The notes: generated by a model from the sequence alone, not told the origin. 64,000 bases of DNA from Bacillus sp. EB01 (GCF_000613125.1 NZ_HG964497.1:2490050-2554049), one strand, 5' to 3'; shown: positions 8,798 to 17,577, counted from the first letter of the stretch. Numbers and translations: made by a program.

Positions 8798-9337
8798 ATG
8801 AAAATAGCAGCACTTGTAGGCAGTGTTAGAAAAGAATCCTTGAATTTGCAGCTGGTTGAAACGCTTCGCGAGCGATACAGCGATACACTAGAAATTTCTG
8901 TTGTGGAAATTGCCGGGCTGCCATTTTACGATCAAGATCAGGAACTTGAACCTAGCGACGAAGTTAAACGCTTCAAAAGAGAAATTCTAAATGCCGATGC
9001 CGTATTGATTGTTACTCCGGAATACAACTGGTCTGTGCCGGGTGTTCTGAAAAATGCTCTCGACTGGCTATCACGTGTTGATTTTGTATTGAAAAATAAG
9101 CCTGTGTTAATTGCCGGTGCAACACCTGGTGTGATGGGTACCATCCGCGCCCAGCTGCATTTGCGACAAATCCTTTCCAGCCCTGGTCTTCAGGCGCGAG
9201 TACTGCAGCCTGCAGGCAACGAGATCTTAATAACACAAGCATTTGCGAAGTTTAAGGGTGGCAGGCTGGTTGATGAAGCTACGCTAGGATTCATCGATGA
9301 AGTCGTTGAGCGATTCATTGATTTTGCAAAAGCATAG
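8798..9337 (+). CDS. NAD(P)H-dependent FMN reductase (chromate/azo-reductase-like flavodoxin fold)
   Basis: A 179-residue protein of the NADPH-dependent FMN reductase family. The phosphate loop GSVRKESLN follows the first strand, and TPEYNWSVPGVLKNALDW is the family FMN-binding segment. GATPGVMGTIRAQ forms the later flavin loop. Such enzymes are small dimers that reduce quinones, azo dyes or chromate at the expense of NAD(P)H. The start at 8798 gives 6-nt spacing from CGGGGG; the ATG at 8792 abuts the ribosome site. It is a single-gene unit ended by a strong convergent terminator. Confidence 0.88.
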   Translation: MKIAALVGSVRKESLNLQLVETLRERYSDTLEISVVEIAGLPFYDQDQELEPSDEVKRFKREILNADAVLIVTPEYNWSVPGVLKNALDWLSRVDFVLKNKPVLIAGATPGVMGTIRAQLHLRQILSSPGLQARVLQPAGNEILITQAFAKFKGGRLVDEATLGFIDEVVERFIDFAKA

Positions 9338-9343
9338 AATGGA

Positions 9344-9385
9344 AATAATCCTTCAGGACTTCGAACCTGAAGGATTATTATTTTT
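9344..9385. terminator. Bidirectional terminator between convergent genes
   Basis: Perfect 14-bp arms (9344-9357 and 9366-9379) around an 8-nt loop, followed by ATTTTTC on the plus strand. The arm overlaps the stop codon of the minus-strand HXXEE gene. Confidence 0.88.
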
Positions 9386-9914
9386 CTGGAAGAATCTTCG
9401 GCGCAATTGCATGGCCTCCAAAAAGGGCCGCGGCCTGCAATAGTCCGAATGGCAGGGAGAAGAGCAGGTCGGAGAACATTAACATGTCCTCTGAAAATAA
9501 TCGATAAAACAAGTAAAGAAAATATGGGAGTACAAGTAGCGAAGTTCCAGTCCCAAGAGCATACATACTTAAAAATATAGACTGGCCTATATGCATAAAT
9601 AAGTGCAAGAAAAACAACACAGTGAATCCAATGAACAAGCCAAACATGTTTTGTTCAGCCGCGAGATAACAGGCGGGTATATAGATGACAAGTTGGAATA
9701 GAACCGGGATGGAAAATCTAGCCGAGGTGACTGTGGACATACTCTCAAAGGTTTTTAGCATAGATGCGGGAACCCGGGGTCGGACCTTATAGTAATTTTT
9801 CTTGAACCACGACTCTACAAAAATGATTTCCTCGAAATCATGAAGCATGAAGATAACCGGAAAAAGCCAAATCAGCGTTATCATACTAATATTCTCATTT
9901 ATAAAAGATAGCAT
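9378..9914 (-). CDS. HXXEE domain-containing membrane protein
   Basis: A 178-residue membrane protein with about four or five helices. The first helix contains MLHDFEEIIF, which is the HxxEE motif that names this family, and a second His pair follows in LHLFMHIGQS. The motif suggests a metal site in the membrane, but function is unknown. The ATG at 9914 has AGGA in front of it; the TTG at 9932 would overlap the upstream gene. It lies 7 nt behind the YmcC-like gene and is probably co-transcribed with it. Confidence 0.8.
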   Translation of the reverse strand: MLSFINENISMITLIWLFPVIFMLHDFEEIIFVESWFKKNYYKVRPRVPASMLKTFESMSTVTSARFSIPVLFQLVIYIPACYLAAEQNMFGLFIGFTVLFFLHLFMHIGQSIFLSMYALGTGTSLLVLPYFLYLFYRLFSEDMLMFSDLLFSLPFGLLQAAALFGGHAIAPKILPEK

Positions 9915-9921
9915 GTTCTTC

Positions 9922-10470
9922 CTACCCCACAATCGACTTTTGATTTTTTCGAGGGAACAGGGTGTAGCTATAGGAAATAAGGAAATCGATCGCCAAGACT
10001 ACACCCCAAAGCGACATCACATTTACGAGCGCTTCGGTTTGCTTGCCTATCCCGATGAGTAGAATCATTGCGCAAAGAATGGCATTCCCAATTACCCATC
10101 CAAGTAGATGCCTATTAAACATTTGTCGCTCGTGTTTTGCATGCTCCTTACCGAACTTTGGTTTCAGTACTGGCTTTGGACCATTGGCAAACTTATAGGC
10201 AAAGCGCTCGTCGGCCCAATGTATCATTTTCTTTCCAAAAGCAATCGTCATTCCGATATAGTAGGCGGCTAGGCCATGTATGAAGGATGCTTCACTGCCG
10301 CTTTGCAGATCAATGGCGGTGGCAACGAGCAGTGCAAAATCAATTATAGGAGTCAATAACAGTAATACTGCACCCAGTTTTTTACGCTTAACTATATACC
10401 GAAAGAACAACCCCGCTACGATCATAATCCAAAACAACACTTCACAAGCAATTATCAAAAATCCAACCAT
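9922..10470 (-). CDS. Conserved membrane protein, YmcC-like
   Basis: A 182-residue protein with five predicted membrane segments. Segments such as LTPIIDFALLVATAIDL, ASFIHGLAAYYIGMT and HWADERFAYKF resemble the uncharacterised B. subtilis YmcC group. GGAGG with 7-nt spacing marks the start. The hydrophilic stretch after the third helix is rich in Lys and Pro (KPVLKPKFGKEHAKHERQ). It is the first gene of a two-gene unit with the HXXEE protein. No function can be assigned. Confidence 0.78.
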   Translation of the reverse strand: MVGFLIIACEVLFWIMIVAGLFFRYIVKRKKLGAVLLLLTPIIDFALLVATAIDLQSGSEASFIHGLAAYYIGMTIAFGKKMIHWADERFAYKFANGPKPVLKPKFGKEHAKHERQMFNRHLLGWVIGNAILCAMILLIGIGKQTEALVNVMSLWGVVLAIDFLISYSYTLFPRKNQKSIVG

Positions 10471-10489
10471 TTTTTTCCTCCGTTTTTAA

Positions 10490-10804
10490 AAATAATATAA
10501 CACAATCTGAAGGATATTGGACCTATGCAAAAATTCTTTACCAAAAAACAACGGGAAAATGACAAATTGGTCAAGTTGTTTTCTGAATACTCCGCACTTT
10601 AAGATATAATTTTAAAACCGCTGAATTACTATAAAAACTGTTCGAATTAATAAAAAAACCGCTGAATTATTTTCTGGACAGAGCAGTCACTCGCTGATTC
10701 GAATTGGTTTTTTTAATTGTATAAAAACCATTTAATTTTAAATTCCTATCGGATTAATATAATATAAAACTACTACATAGTTTTTAACCTAGGGGGATGT
10801 TGGA
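10490..10804. other. AT-rich gap between divergent genes
   Basis: About 315 bp without a gene. It holds two copies of ACCGCTGAATTA (10617 and 10658, 41 bp apart) and a TATAAT at 10758-10763 that could be the -10 box of the downstream gene, though no good -35 is seen. Confidence 0.5.
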
Positions 10805-11797
10805 ATGGAAAAATCGGCTGAGATAAGCAAGGACGGCTCATTCAAAAGACAGGGAAATAGATTTACAACTCCATTTGGCCAGGGGGAGGGGGAGCTGCCA
10901 GTTGAAGCGGGGCGGTATCGGTTGCTTTGGTCGGCAGTATGCCCATGGGCGCACCGGTCCGTCATTGTCAGAAGTGTGCTCGGGCTCGAAAATGTGATCA
11001 GTCTTGGGACTGCAAGTCCAATGAGGCCCAGGCTTCCGCATGTCGATTGGGAGTTTTCACTGGATGAAGGCGGAGTTGACCCGATTCTGGGCATCAAATA
11101 TATGAGTGAAATCTATTTGGAAACTGACCAGGATTATTCCGGAAGGCCGACTGTTCCGGTCGTAGTAGATGTCAAAGAACGGAAGGTAGTCAATAATGAT
11201 TATTTCCGGTTAACGAACTATTTTGAAACTGCCTGGGTACCTTTCCATAAGGAAAACGCACCGGATCTGTATCCAGAGCACCTGCGGGAAGATATTGATT
11301 CCCTGAACGATGTTATTTTTCATGAAGTGAACAATGGGGTTTACAAGTGCGGCTTTGCCAAGTCACAGGAGGCATATGAGCAGGCTTATGATACGTTATT
11401 TGCCCGGCTGGACGAACTTGAGGAACGATTGAGCTCGCGCCGGTTCCTATTTGGCGACTTCATAACTGATTCCGATGTCCGCCTCTATGCAACGCTGGTG
11501 CGTTTTGATGCTGCCTATTATGCCGCTTTTAAAACAAACCGCAACCGGATAGTTGATTTTCCGAATCTTTGGGGATACTTGCGCGACTTGTATCAGACTC
11601 CGGGGTTTGGCGATACGACCGATTTCCATGCTATCAAGGTACATTACCATCTTTCTAACCATATTGCGGCTGATGACCAAAAATCGAAAGGCATTTTGCC
11701 AAAAGGGCCAGATTTGAGCGGCCTGGTTACGAAGCATGGCCGTGAAGCAATCAGCGGTAAGCGTCAAAAATTTCTGGTACCGGGGAGCGAGGCCTAA
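10805..11797 (+). CDS. Glutathionyl-hydroquinone reductase-like protein (Xi-class GST family)
   Basis: A 330-residue protein with the full Xi-class layout: a thioredoxin-like N-terminal domain carrying the catalytic CPWAHR (Cys46), then an all-helical domain with RFLFGDFITDSDVRLYATL, the hallmark of the YqjG/EcfA family. These enzymes reduce S-glutathionyl-hydroquinones. Bacillaceae generally make bacillithiol rather than glutathione, so the natural thiol here is probably different. The Shine-Dalgarno GGGGG is 8 nt before the ATG. The stop overlaps the start of the acetyltransferase gene (TAATG), so the two are coupled. Confidence 0.88.
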   Translation: MEKSAEISKDGSFKRQGNRFTTPFGQGEGELPVEAGRYRLLWSAVCPWAHRSVIVRSVLGLENVISLGTASPMRPRLPHVDWEFSLDEGGVDPILGIKYMSEIYLETDQDYSGRPTVPVVVDVKERKVVNNDYFRLTNYFETAWVPFHKENAPDLYPEHLREDIDSLNDVIFHEVNNGVYKCGFAKSQEAYEQAYDTLFARLDELEERLSSRRFLFGDFITDSDVRLYATLVRFDAAYYAAFKTNRNRIVDFPNLWGYLRDLYQTPGFGDTTDFHAIKVHYHLSNHIAADDQKSKGILPKGPDLSGLVTKHGREAISGKRQKFLVPGSEA

Positions 11798-12297
11798 TGA
11801 ACATTCGTGACGCGAAAAAAGAAGAATTACCTTTGATTCGTGAACAGCGGCTGGCTTCTTATGAGGAGCATTCTGGTAAAATTCCTGCCGACCATTGGAA
11901 GGCACTGAAAAAGGCGATCTCATCTGAAGCGGACCAGCAGCAGGGAGTCGAACTGATAGTCGCTGAGCTCAATGGTGAAATTGCAGGAAGTGTCGCCTTG
12001 TTTCCTGCAAAAAGCGATGCATATGAAGGGCAGCTGGATGAACTGGAACACCCGGAAATTCGTGTGCTTGCTGTTGAAAAGGCTTTTCGTGGCAAAGGAG
12101 TTGGGAAAGCTCTAGTACTTGAATGCATCGAGCGTGCCAGAGCGAAAGGGCACGGTGCTATCGGCCTGCATACCGGATCATTCATGGGTGATGCGATGAA
12201 ACTATACGAAGGACTAGGCTTTGAGCGCCAGCCTGAATTCGATTTCGAGCCCGCCGATGACGGGATTATCGTTAAAGCATATCAATTAAAGTTGTAA
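11797..12297 (+). CDS. GNAT family N-acetyltransferase
   Basis: A 166-residue GNAT protein. The acetyl-CoA-binding motif A is visible as VLAVEKAFRGKGVGKALV, followed by the motif B region AIGLHTGSFMGDAMKLYEGLGFE. The substrate is unknown. It overlaps the hydroquinone-reductase homologue by one base of start and stop and has no promoter of its own in sight, so a joint detoxification role is possible. It is the last gene before a long convergent gap filled with repeats. Confidence 0.85.
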   Translation: MNIRDAKKEELPLIREQRLASYEEHSGKIPADHWKALKKAISSEADQQQGVELIVAELNGEIAGSVALFPAKSDAYEGQLDELEHPEIRVLAVEKAFRGKGVGKALVLECIERARAKGHGAIGLHTGSFMGDAMKLYEGLGFERQPEFDFEPADDGIIVKAYQLKL

Positions 12298-12383
12298 GGG
12301 GAGGCCGGGCATGGAATTCATGTCCGGTTTGCTAGTTGCTGTGGGGTAAGCGGAAGTCTGCCTGCAAGGAGAAGCAATATACC

Positions 12384-12549
12384 TACCATAAAACGGTACG
12401 CGAAATTATTTATCCCCTTGTCACAATTTTATCGGACGGTTTTGGAAATTTATCACCCTCTTTAAAGATTATATCGGACAGTTTTACAATTATATCGGAA
12501 GTTTTAACAATCCAGACACATTTACACCCAAGGCACAAACAACAAAAAG
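12384..12549. repeat. 21-bp-period dispersed element, copy A
   Basis: Begins ACCATAAAACGGTACGCG, runs through TTATCCCC and units TATCGGACGGTTTTGG, TATCACCCTC, TATCGGACAG and TATCGGAAG spaced 21 bp, and ends AATCCAGACACATTTACACC. The same ends and units occur at 12588 and 29388. Read on the minus strand the 21-bp units give heptads of the type DIIVKLS. Confidence 0.8.
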
Positions 12550-12587
12550 GTCGGATACCAGAGAGCTGCCTGCAGGGTAATTTGTCT

Positions 12588-12768
12588 CACCATTAAACGG
12601 TCCGCGAAATTATTTATCCCTCTGTCACAATTTTATAACCCTGTTTCACATTTTTAACGGACGGTTTAACAATTATATCGTCCTGTTTCACAATTTTATC
12701 GGACAGTTTCACAATTATATCGCCCGTATTCACAATCCAGACACATTTACACCCAAGCCAAAACCACA
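12588..12768. repeat. 21-bp-period dispersed element, copy B
   Basis: Begins CACCATTAAACGGTCCGCG and carries seven or so 21-bp units such as TATAACCCTGTTTCACA, TAACGGACGG and TATCGGACAGTTTCACAA. It ends with the same AATCCAGACACATTTACACC as copy A. The minus strand is open through the whole copy (heptads DKIVKQD, DIIVKPS), ending at a TAA that is at the same position in copies A and C. Confidence 0.8.
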
Positions 12769-12769
12769 A

Positions 12770-12804
12770 AAAAGCTGCCCAGCCACTATGGCCAGGCAGC
12801 TTTT
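12770..12804 (-). terminator. Terminator of the SASP gene
   Basis: Perfect 10-bp arms AAAAGCTGCC/GGCAGCTTTT (12770-12779 and 12795-12804), with a T run on the minus strand. Confidence 0.85.
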
Positions 12805-12827
12805 CCTGCAAAGTTCAGCTATAAGAA

Positions 12828-13022
12828 CTATTGTCCCTGCCGATTTCGCATTGCTTGTTCGCCAAGGGCGACGAGACGTTTCGTCATTTCGCCCCCAACC
12901 GAACCGTTCGCTCGTGCGGTCGTATCTGCACCAAGTTGTACTCCAAACTCATTGGCGATTTCCTCTTTCATCTGATTCAGCGCGTTCTCCGAACCAGGAA
13001 CCACTAGTTTGTTTCTAGCCAT
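12828..13022 (-). CDS. Alpha/beta-type small acid-soluble spore protein
   Basis: A 64-residue alpha/beta [24 protein letters not shown] at the start, [19 protein letters not shown] in the middle (the GPR protease site lies at the NEFG region) and GEMTKRLV at the end are diagnostic. These proteins coat spore DNA, push it towards an A-like form and give UV and heat resistance; GPR degrades them at germination. The start at 13022 has GGGGAG 8 nt upstream. Expression is expected in the forespore from a sigma-G promoter, which I did not locate. It is a monocistronic unit with its own terminator. Confidence 0.95.
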   Translation of the reverse strand: MARNKLVVPGSENALNQMKEEIANEFGVQLGADTTARANGSVGGEMTKRLVALGEQAMRNRQGQ

Positions 13023-13109
13023 GATGATCACTCCCCACGAAGGAATTGGGCAAGCCGCGAAAGCTCGCCCAACCTTAGTCTTCCCAGATCAAAGCAACTG
13101 ATTCCAAAC

Positions 13110-14246
13110 TTAATCCGCATAATAATTCTGCGTAAAATACGGCTGCGACTTCTCGTTAAATGCGACACCGACACCGAGGTACTCGTACTGGCTCTTTAAA
13201 ATATTGTCTCGGTGCCCTTTGGAATTCATCAGCCCCTCATGGGCAAAAATACTGCTGAACTGGCCGTACGCCAGGTTTTCACCGGCAAGCATAAAACGTA
13301 AATTATCTTCTTCCATCCTATCGAAAGGGGATTCTCCATTAAGGTTCGTATGGCTGAAATAATTGTTCTTTGCCATGTCGGCACTATGCTTCCTCGCCGT
13401 TTCACGTACATGGTCATCCCACTCCAAGATTGGCAGTTGGTGATTGACACGGGTTGCATTCGTCAAGTCAAACAGCTGATATTCGAAGCCTTCCTTCAAT
13501 GCACCGCTCGCATGGCCGTATAAATCTGTCTTCTTTTCCTCAATATCCTGTCTGACAAGCTGCAGAGCGGTGACTGTATTGCCCTCATGCTTATCGTAAA
13601 AAACAGTCACATACGCGCCGTCCTCAAAATAGATATCATAATCTTCTTGTTGCTGCAGGCGGTAGTGGATTCCGCCTTTTTGGATCGTCCGAAGCGGAGT
13701 CCCGAGCTTTTCACGGACAGCATCCTTCGCTGTGCCACGCTCGATCCCGTTTGTTGATGCAATTAAATCCTGGCCGGAATACAACCCAGCAACCCGATCT
13801 TCCTTATCATACATAACCATCACAAACTGTTGATATTCCTTATGGTACACATTCCAATTTAAACCGTATTCGTTAAGAGTTGATCGCTTTTCGCTGCCCA
13901 GCCGCTTCTCAACATCTGCCTTCACGTCGCCGAGCTCAATATTATAAACGGAAAACAACTGCTCAGGATTCTGCAGGTCAACCTTTTCAGGAGGGGCTGA
14001 CTGTGTCTCGTCACGAACATCGTCTGTTATTTTTCCAAAAAGAACGCCGGCCTGCTCGATAAACTGCCTGAACGCTTCGGCAAATCTGTCTGCTGCATCA
14101 CGGATTTCAGGATTTTCCGCAAGAGTTGTTACTTCAGCTTGAACCCGGTTCAAAGAATCTCCAGGGTTCTTAAAGTGGCCCTCGATTGTCGGCCACGAGA
14201 AATTTATTAAAAACACAAGCCCAATCAGCATAATCAATCGGCCCAT
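13110..14246 (-). CDS. CAP (SCP/PR-1) domain protein with CAP-associated N-terminal domain, YlbC-like
   Basis: A 378-residue secreted or membrane-anchored protein. Residues 1-20 form a hydrophobic segment, a linker follows, and the middle carries the CAP-associated domain with GDVKADVEKRLGSEKRS and a second related block (AVREKLGTPLRTIQKGG). The last 120 residues are a CAP domain: FDLTNATRVNHQLPILEW, ARKHSADMAKNNYFSHTN and GENLAYG are typical, as is the closing YFTQNYY. B. subtilis YlbC has this layout. GGAGG lies 9 nt before the chosen ATG and only 3 nt before the ATG at 14252. Function is unknown. Confidence 0.85.
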   Translation of the reverse strand: MGRLIMLIGLVFLINFSWPTIEGHFKNPGDSLNRVQAEVTTLAENPEIRDAADRFAEAFRQFIEQAGVLFGKITDDVRDETQSAPPEKVDLQNPEQLFSVYNIELGDVKADVEKRLGSEKRSTLNEYGLNWNVYHKEYQQFVMVMYDKEDRVAGLYSGQDLIASTNGIERGTAKDAVREKLGTPLRTIQKGGIHYRLQQQEDYDIYFEDGAYVTVFYDKHEGNTVTALQLVRQDIEEKKTDLYGHASGALKEGFEYQLFDLTNATRVNHQLPILEWDDHVRETARKHSADMAKNNYFSHTNLNGESPFDRMEEDNLRFMLAGENLAYGQFSSIFAHEGLMNSKGHRDNILKSQYEYLGVGVAFNEKSQPYFTQNYYAD

Positions 14247-14603
14247 ACGCATCAGCCTCCATATCTTTAAAATTCTAACCAGTCCAGGAAGAATCTATAA
14301 TCATTTCAGTCAATATTCTTTACCCAGTTTTATTCTATGTTACTAACTTATTTAACTAAAAAACCCGTTGTAACGCGAATGAAACAGTCTGTAAATTATC
14401 ATCCAATTTTTAGCTAGGAAGCCTAAATCAGGGGGATTTACCGGCTCCGGAAAGATTTGGCTGGTTTTTGCAAAATTCCCGCCACAACAGAGCTCAGACG
14501 CGCCAACAGCACTTTGGCTAAAATTGGGACATGAAACGGAATGTTACAGCTGATAGCCTAGCCTTTAGAGAGCGAAACTGAAACTACTAGGAGGAAAATG
14601 AAA
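14247..14603. other. Divergent intergenic region without recognisable features
   Basis: About 357 bp between two divergent cell-surface genes. It must hold both promoters, but no convincing sigma-A or sporulation sigma pair and no long inverted repeat was found by eye. Confidence 0.4.
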
Positions 14604-15203
14604 ATGAACAAGTTTATCAAACTAGTACTTGCAGCCGGGCTCATCCTTTCGATGTCGGCTTTCACAAACGCTGCGCCAGCTGATGCAGCAGCAAACCACA
14701 GAGTACAAAAGGGCGAAACCTACTGGAAAATCGCCACGAAATACGGTGTTCCTATTAAAGAGTTAATGAAAATCAATAACGCTAATAACGCACAGCTTCC
14801 TATCGGCAAAAATCTCACAATCCCGAACTCTAGCATTACAGCAGCTGAAAAGGACCTGCTTGCCCGCCTAGTCCATGCCGAAGCAAAAGGCGAGCCTTAT
14901 GCAGGTAAAGTTGCAGTTGCAACCGTTGTCTTGAACCGTGTCGCAAGCCAAGATTTCCCTGACACGATAAAAGGTGTCATCAATGAAGTCGCCAACGGAT
15001 ATTACGCATTTTCGCCAGTCCAAGACGGCTCCATTAACAAGCCGGCAGATGCTGAAGCAAAGCGCGCCGTCAACGAAGCTCTCGCATTCCAGGGCCAGGG
15101 CAATGGCAGCCTGTTCTTCTTCAACCCGGAAACAGCCGTTTCAAAATGGGTCTTCTCCCGCGAAACGACCATTACAATCGGCAACCACCGTTTTGCAAAA
15201 TAG
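14604..15203 (+). CDS. LysM and SleB/CwlJ-type (Hydrolase_2) cell wall hydrolase, YkvT-like
   Basis: A 199-residue exported protein. A signal peptide ends near AAPADAAA, a LysM domain follows (HRVQKGETYWKIATKYGVP through LPIGKNLTIP), and the rest is a Hydrolase_2 domain with LLARLVHAEAKGEPYAGKVA, where the Glu after HA is the catalytic residue in SleB-like lytic enzymes. The same LysM-Hydrolase_2 layout occurs in B. subtilis YkvT. It should bind peptidoglycan and cut cortex or wall glycan. GGAGG is 9 nt from the ATG at 14604 and 3 nt from 14598. It is a single-gene unit. Confidence 0.88.
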   Translation: MNKFIKLVLAAGLILSMSAFTNAAPADAAANHRVQKGETYWKIATKYGVPIKELMKINNANNAQLPIGKNLTIPNSSITAAEKDLLARLVHAEAKGEPYAGKVAVATVVLNRVASQDFPDTIKGVINEVANGYYAFSPVQDGSINKPADAEAKRAVNEALAFQGQGNGSLFFFNPETAVSKWVFSRETTITIGNHRFAK

Positions 15204-15252
15204 GAGCCTTTAAGCCTATGCCATCATGAAACTATCACATTAGCTACACCCG

Positions 15253-15280
15253 AGCGCCATCCTTTTTGGATGGCGCTTTA
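15253..15280 (+). terminator. Terminator after the cortex-hydrolase gene
   Basis: Perfect 10-bp arms AGCGCCATCC/GGATGGCGCT around TTTTT, followed by TTATATTT. Confidence 0.8.
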
Positions 15281-15368
15281 TATTTGCAATTCGAAAAGCT
15301 TCGCAGGAAAAAAGGAAGATAATGGCGAAATAAGGAAGTACCCAGCTTGAAGGGAAAGGGAACAGACC

Positions 15369-16415
15369 ATGAAAAAATACCTACTGCCAGCTGTTATTCT
15401 CATTATCTCGATTCTACTTCTGAACAATCTAACGGAGCCGCCTGAGAAAGAAAAGGAGGTAATTTCCGAAACAAAACTAGATTTGCTTCCTAGCATTACG
15501 ACTTCTAGAGGATCGAAGGAAGTTTTGTTAGTGGAAAAGGAAGGCGTGGCACCCCACAGTATATCCAAACAGAAGCTTACCAAGATAATGGAAAAGGCTG
15601 AAGCCATCACGGTATCGCCATGGGAACGCCTGTCCATCACCTATCCAATTTATCCGAGTAAAGTGACATTTACAGAATTTGATCCTGAACTGGGGATAAT
15701 CGACTACGACCAAGAAGGAGACTTGTATATGGTCCCTGGGGATCCAGGGATTAGAGGGCTTATTATTACAGCCGAATGGGCGCAGGGAGGGAAAGCGACT
15801 TACTTTGCAAAAATCGATGTAGAGAGGTTGTACTCCTATCAAGAAATGATTTCAGCAAATCCTGAGAGTTTTACGGTCATTGCGTTTTCAGAAGAGGAAA
15901 CCATGCTGGATATTCCTGAAAGCGAGGATGGCACATACGTCGTCCATACCTTACAAGGTTCTCAGGAGGAATTAGAAAGAAAATTTCCGGAACTAGGACT
16001 AGCAGTACTTCCTGCATTTTTTGTCTTCCAAACCTCCAGTATGATTTTGCAAACAGTCGAGTACGACCAATTGATTTCTTTTTTGACCAAGAATGAACTA
16101 TTCGTTTATGAGGGAGAAACCGAAAATTGGAAGGTAACATTAACAATTGAACAAAAAATCGGTAATGGAACCTTCAAAACGTATCTTACTTACAAAGGGA
16201 AAAAAGGGGATGAAATTGGCCAATTTGAAACGACTGTGAATGGTCCATCATGGTCAGTAGGGGAAGGCGGACATCAACTGGATGAGAATAACCAGTCGAC
16301 CGCCGGTAATATGATTACTTGGCCAATAGAAGAAACAGGAAATGTGAACTATATAGTGAAATGGGATGGAAAGGAAGAAACAATTCCACTGATATTGAAA
16401 GAACATCACCCATAA
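15369..16415 (+). CDS. Unknown membrane-anchored or exported protein (paralogue 1 of 2)
   Basis: 348 residues with one N-terminal hydrophobic segment (LLPAVILIISILLLNN) and no lipobox, so it is either anchored by this segment or cleaved as a signal peptide. The rest is acidic and beta-rich. It shares with the next gene the N-terminal KKYxLPA, a block on presumed residues 60-80 (KLTKIMEKAEAITVSPWERL), the motif LPAFFVF near residue 215, VYEGETENWKV near 255 and a C-terminal WDGKEE. The pair is therefore a tandem duplication that has diverged widely. I do not recognise the family. Confidence 0.75.
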   Translation: MKKYLLPAVILIISILLLNNLTEPPEKEKEVISETKLDLLPSITTSRGSKEVLLVEKEGVAPHSISKQKLTKIMEKAEAITVSPWERLSITYPIYPSKVTFTEFDPELGIIDYDQEGDLYMVPGDPGIRGLIITAEWAQGGKATYFAKIDVERLYSYQEMISANPESFTVIAFSEEETMLDIPESEDGTYVVHTLQGSQEELERKFPELGLAVLPAFFVFQTSSMILQTVEYDQLISFLTKNELFVYEGETENWKVTLTIEQKIGNGTFKTYLTYKGKKGDEIGQFETTVNGPSWSVGEGGHQLDENNQSTAGNMITWPIEETGNVNYIVKWDGKEETIPLILKEHHP

Positions 16416-16488
16416 GTACGACTCATTCATAATCGATATACATAATAATGTAAACTGAGACACTCTGACCAATTGAGGGGGAAACAAG

Positions 16489-17547
16489 GTGAAAAAATAC
16501 ATACTGCCGGCGATTATCATGATTATTTCCATCTTCTTTTTGAATGTGGTAATCGACCAGCCGAAAGAGGAGAAAGCTTCCTCGAAAGAGAAAGAAACTG
16601 AGAAAAAAGCTAGTACCGAACCCACCATCCGGCTGTCGTCATCCTCCGATTCCAAGCCCATGGTACTTTTAAAGGAAGGGACAACAGACCCTTCCGGCAT
16701 CTCCGCTAAAAAGATAAAGAAGGCCATCAAAAAAGCTGAGGCCGTCGATACCAATCCCTTTGATCATCTGCTGCCGTCGTTTCCGGATGCTCCAAATAGT
16801 GTTATTTTTTATGAATGGCAGGCTCAGTCAGAGCTAATTAGTCCTCCAATTGGAGCCGAATCACTTCAGTCTCCACGATACCCGGGGGAAAAGGTGTTCA
16901 TTCTCAGTGCTGAATGGCCTGACGGGAAGAAAGGAATTTACCTGTCAAAGGTCAATGTACTACGGACATCGTCCTACCAGCAGTTGCTTGCTCCCGAAAT
17001 GGATCGATTAACTGTGCTGGGATTTTTCGAACCAGACTATGACTATGAGATCCCGGCAAGCCCCTATGAAACATATGTAAAACGTGAAGTTAAAGGTACC
17101 CCGGGAGAGCTAAAGACTGCATATCCTGATCTCCCGCTCGAGATGCTGCCTGCTTTCTTTGTCTTCAAGAATGATATGATTATGTTTCTGACTAATGATT
17201 TCACTGAACTCCAGACATTTTTAACAAAAGAAACGACGAGCGTATATGAGGGCGAGTCAGAAAATTGGCAAGTACAGTTTACAATCAAGGATAGTGTCGG
17301 ACACACAATGGCCGACGCTATGATTAAGCATAAAGGCAAGAGCACTCCACCAAAAGGTGAATTTGAGATTGACGTTATGTTCAAGGATACTTGGACATGG
17401 GGCGCTGGGGGACTTATGCTTAATGACCAAAAAGAAGCTTTAACATCAATAGGAACGTCCGAACAGCTCACGGAACTTAAAGATTTTGAAGTTATAGTAC
17501 GCTGGGATGGCAAAGAAGAAAAAGTGAAAGTGCAAAAATCAGAATGA
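16489..17547 (+). CDS. Unknown membrane-anchored or exported protein (paralogue 2 of 2)
   Basis: 352 residues, starting at GTG behind GAGGGGG with 7-nt spacing. It has an N-terminal hydrophobic segment (ILPAIIMIISIFFLNVV) followed by a Lys/Glu/Ser linker. It matches the preceding protein at KKAIKKAEAVDTNPFDHL, MLPAFFVFKND, VYEGESENWQVQF and the closing VRWDGKEEKVKV. The TWTWGAGG segment matches SWSVGEGG in the paralogue. A 73-nt gap without a terminator separates the two genes, so they are probably one transcript, closed by the terminator at 17556. Confidence 0.75.
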   Translation: MKKYILPAIIMIISIFFLNVVIDQPKEEKASSKEKETEKKASTEPTIRLSSSSDSKPMVLLKEGTTDPSGISAKKIKKAIKKAEAVDTNPFDHLLPSFPDAPNSVIFYEWQAQSELISPPIGAESLQSPRYPGEKVFILSAEWPDGKKGIYLSKVNVLRTSSYQQLLAPEMDRLTVLGFFEPDYDYEIPASPYETYVKREVKGTPGELKTAYPDLPLEMLPAFFVFKNDMIMFLTNDFTELQTFLTKETTSVYEGESENWQVQFTIKDSVGHTMADAMIKHKGKSTPPKGEFEIDVMFKDTWTWGAGGLMLNDQKEALTSIGTSEQLTELKDFEVIVRWDGKEEKVKVQKSE

Positions 17548-17555
17548 TAAGAAGG

Positions 17556-17577
17556 CCTCCTTAACCAGGAGGTTTTT
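17556..17577 (+). terminator. Terminator after the paralogue pair
   Basis: CCTCCT/AGGAGG arms with a 5-nt loop followed by five T. Confidence 0.75.

Noticed and set aside
12614-12811. 65-codon minus-strand frame with heptad repeats in element B
   Set aside because: It starts inside the SASP terminator without a ribosome site, and the equivalent frame in copy C has a stop codon.
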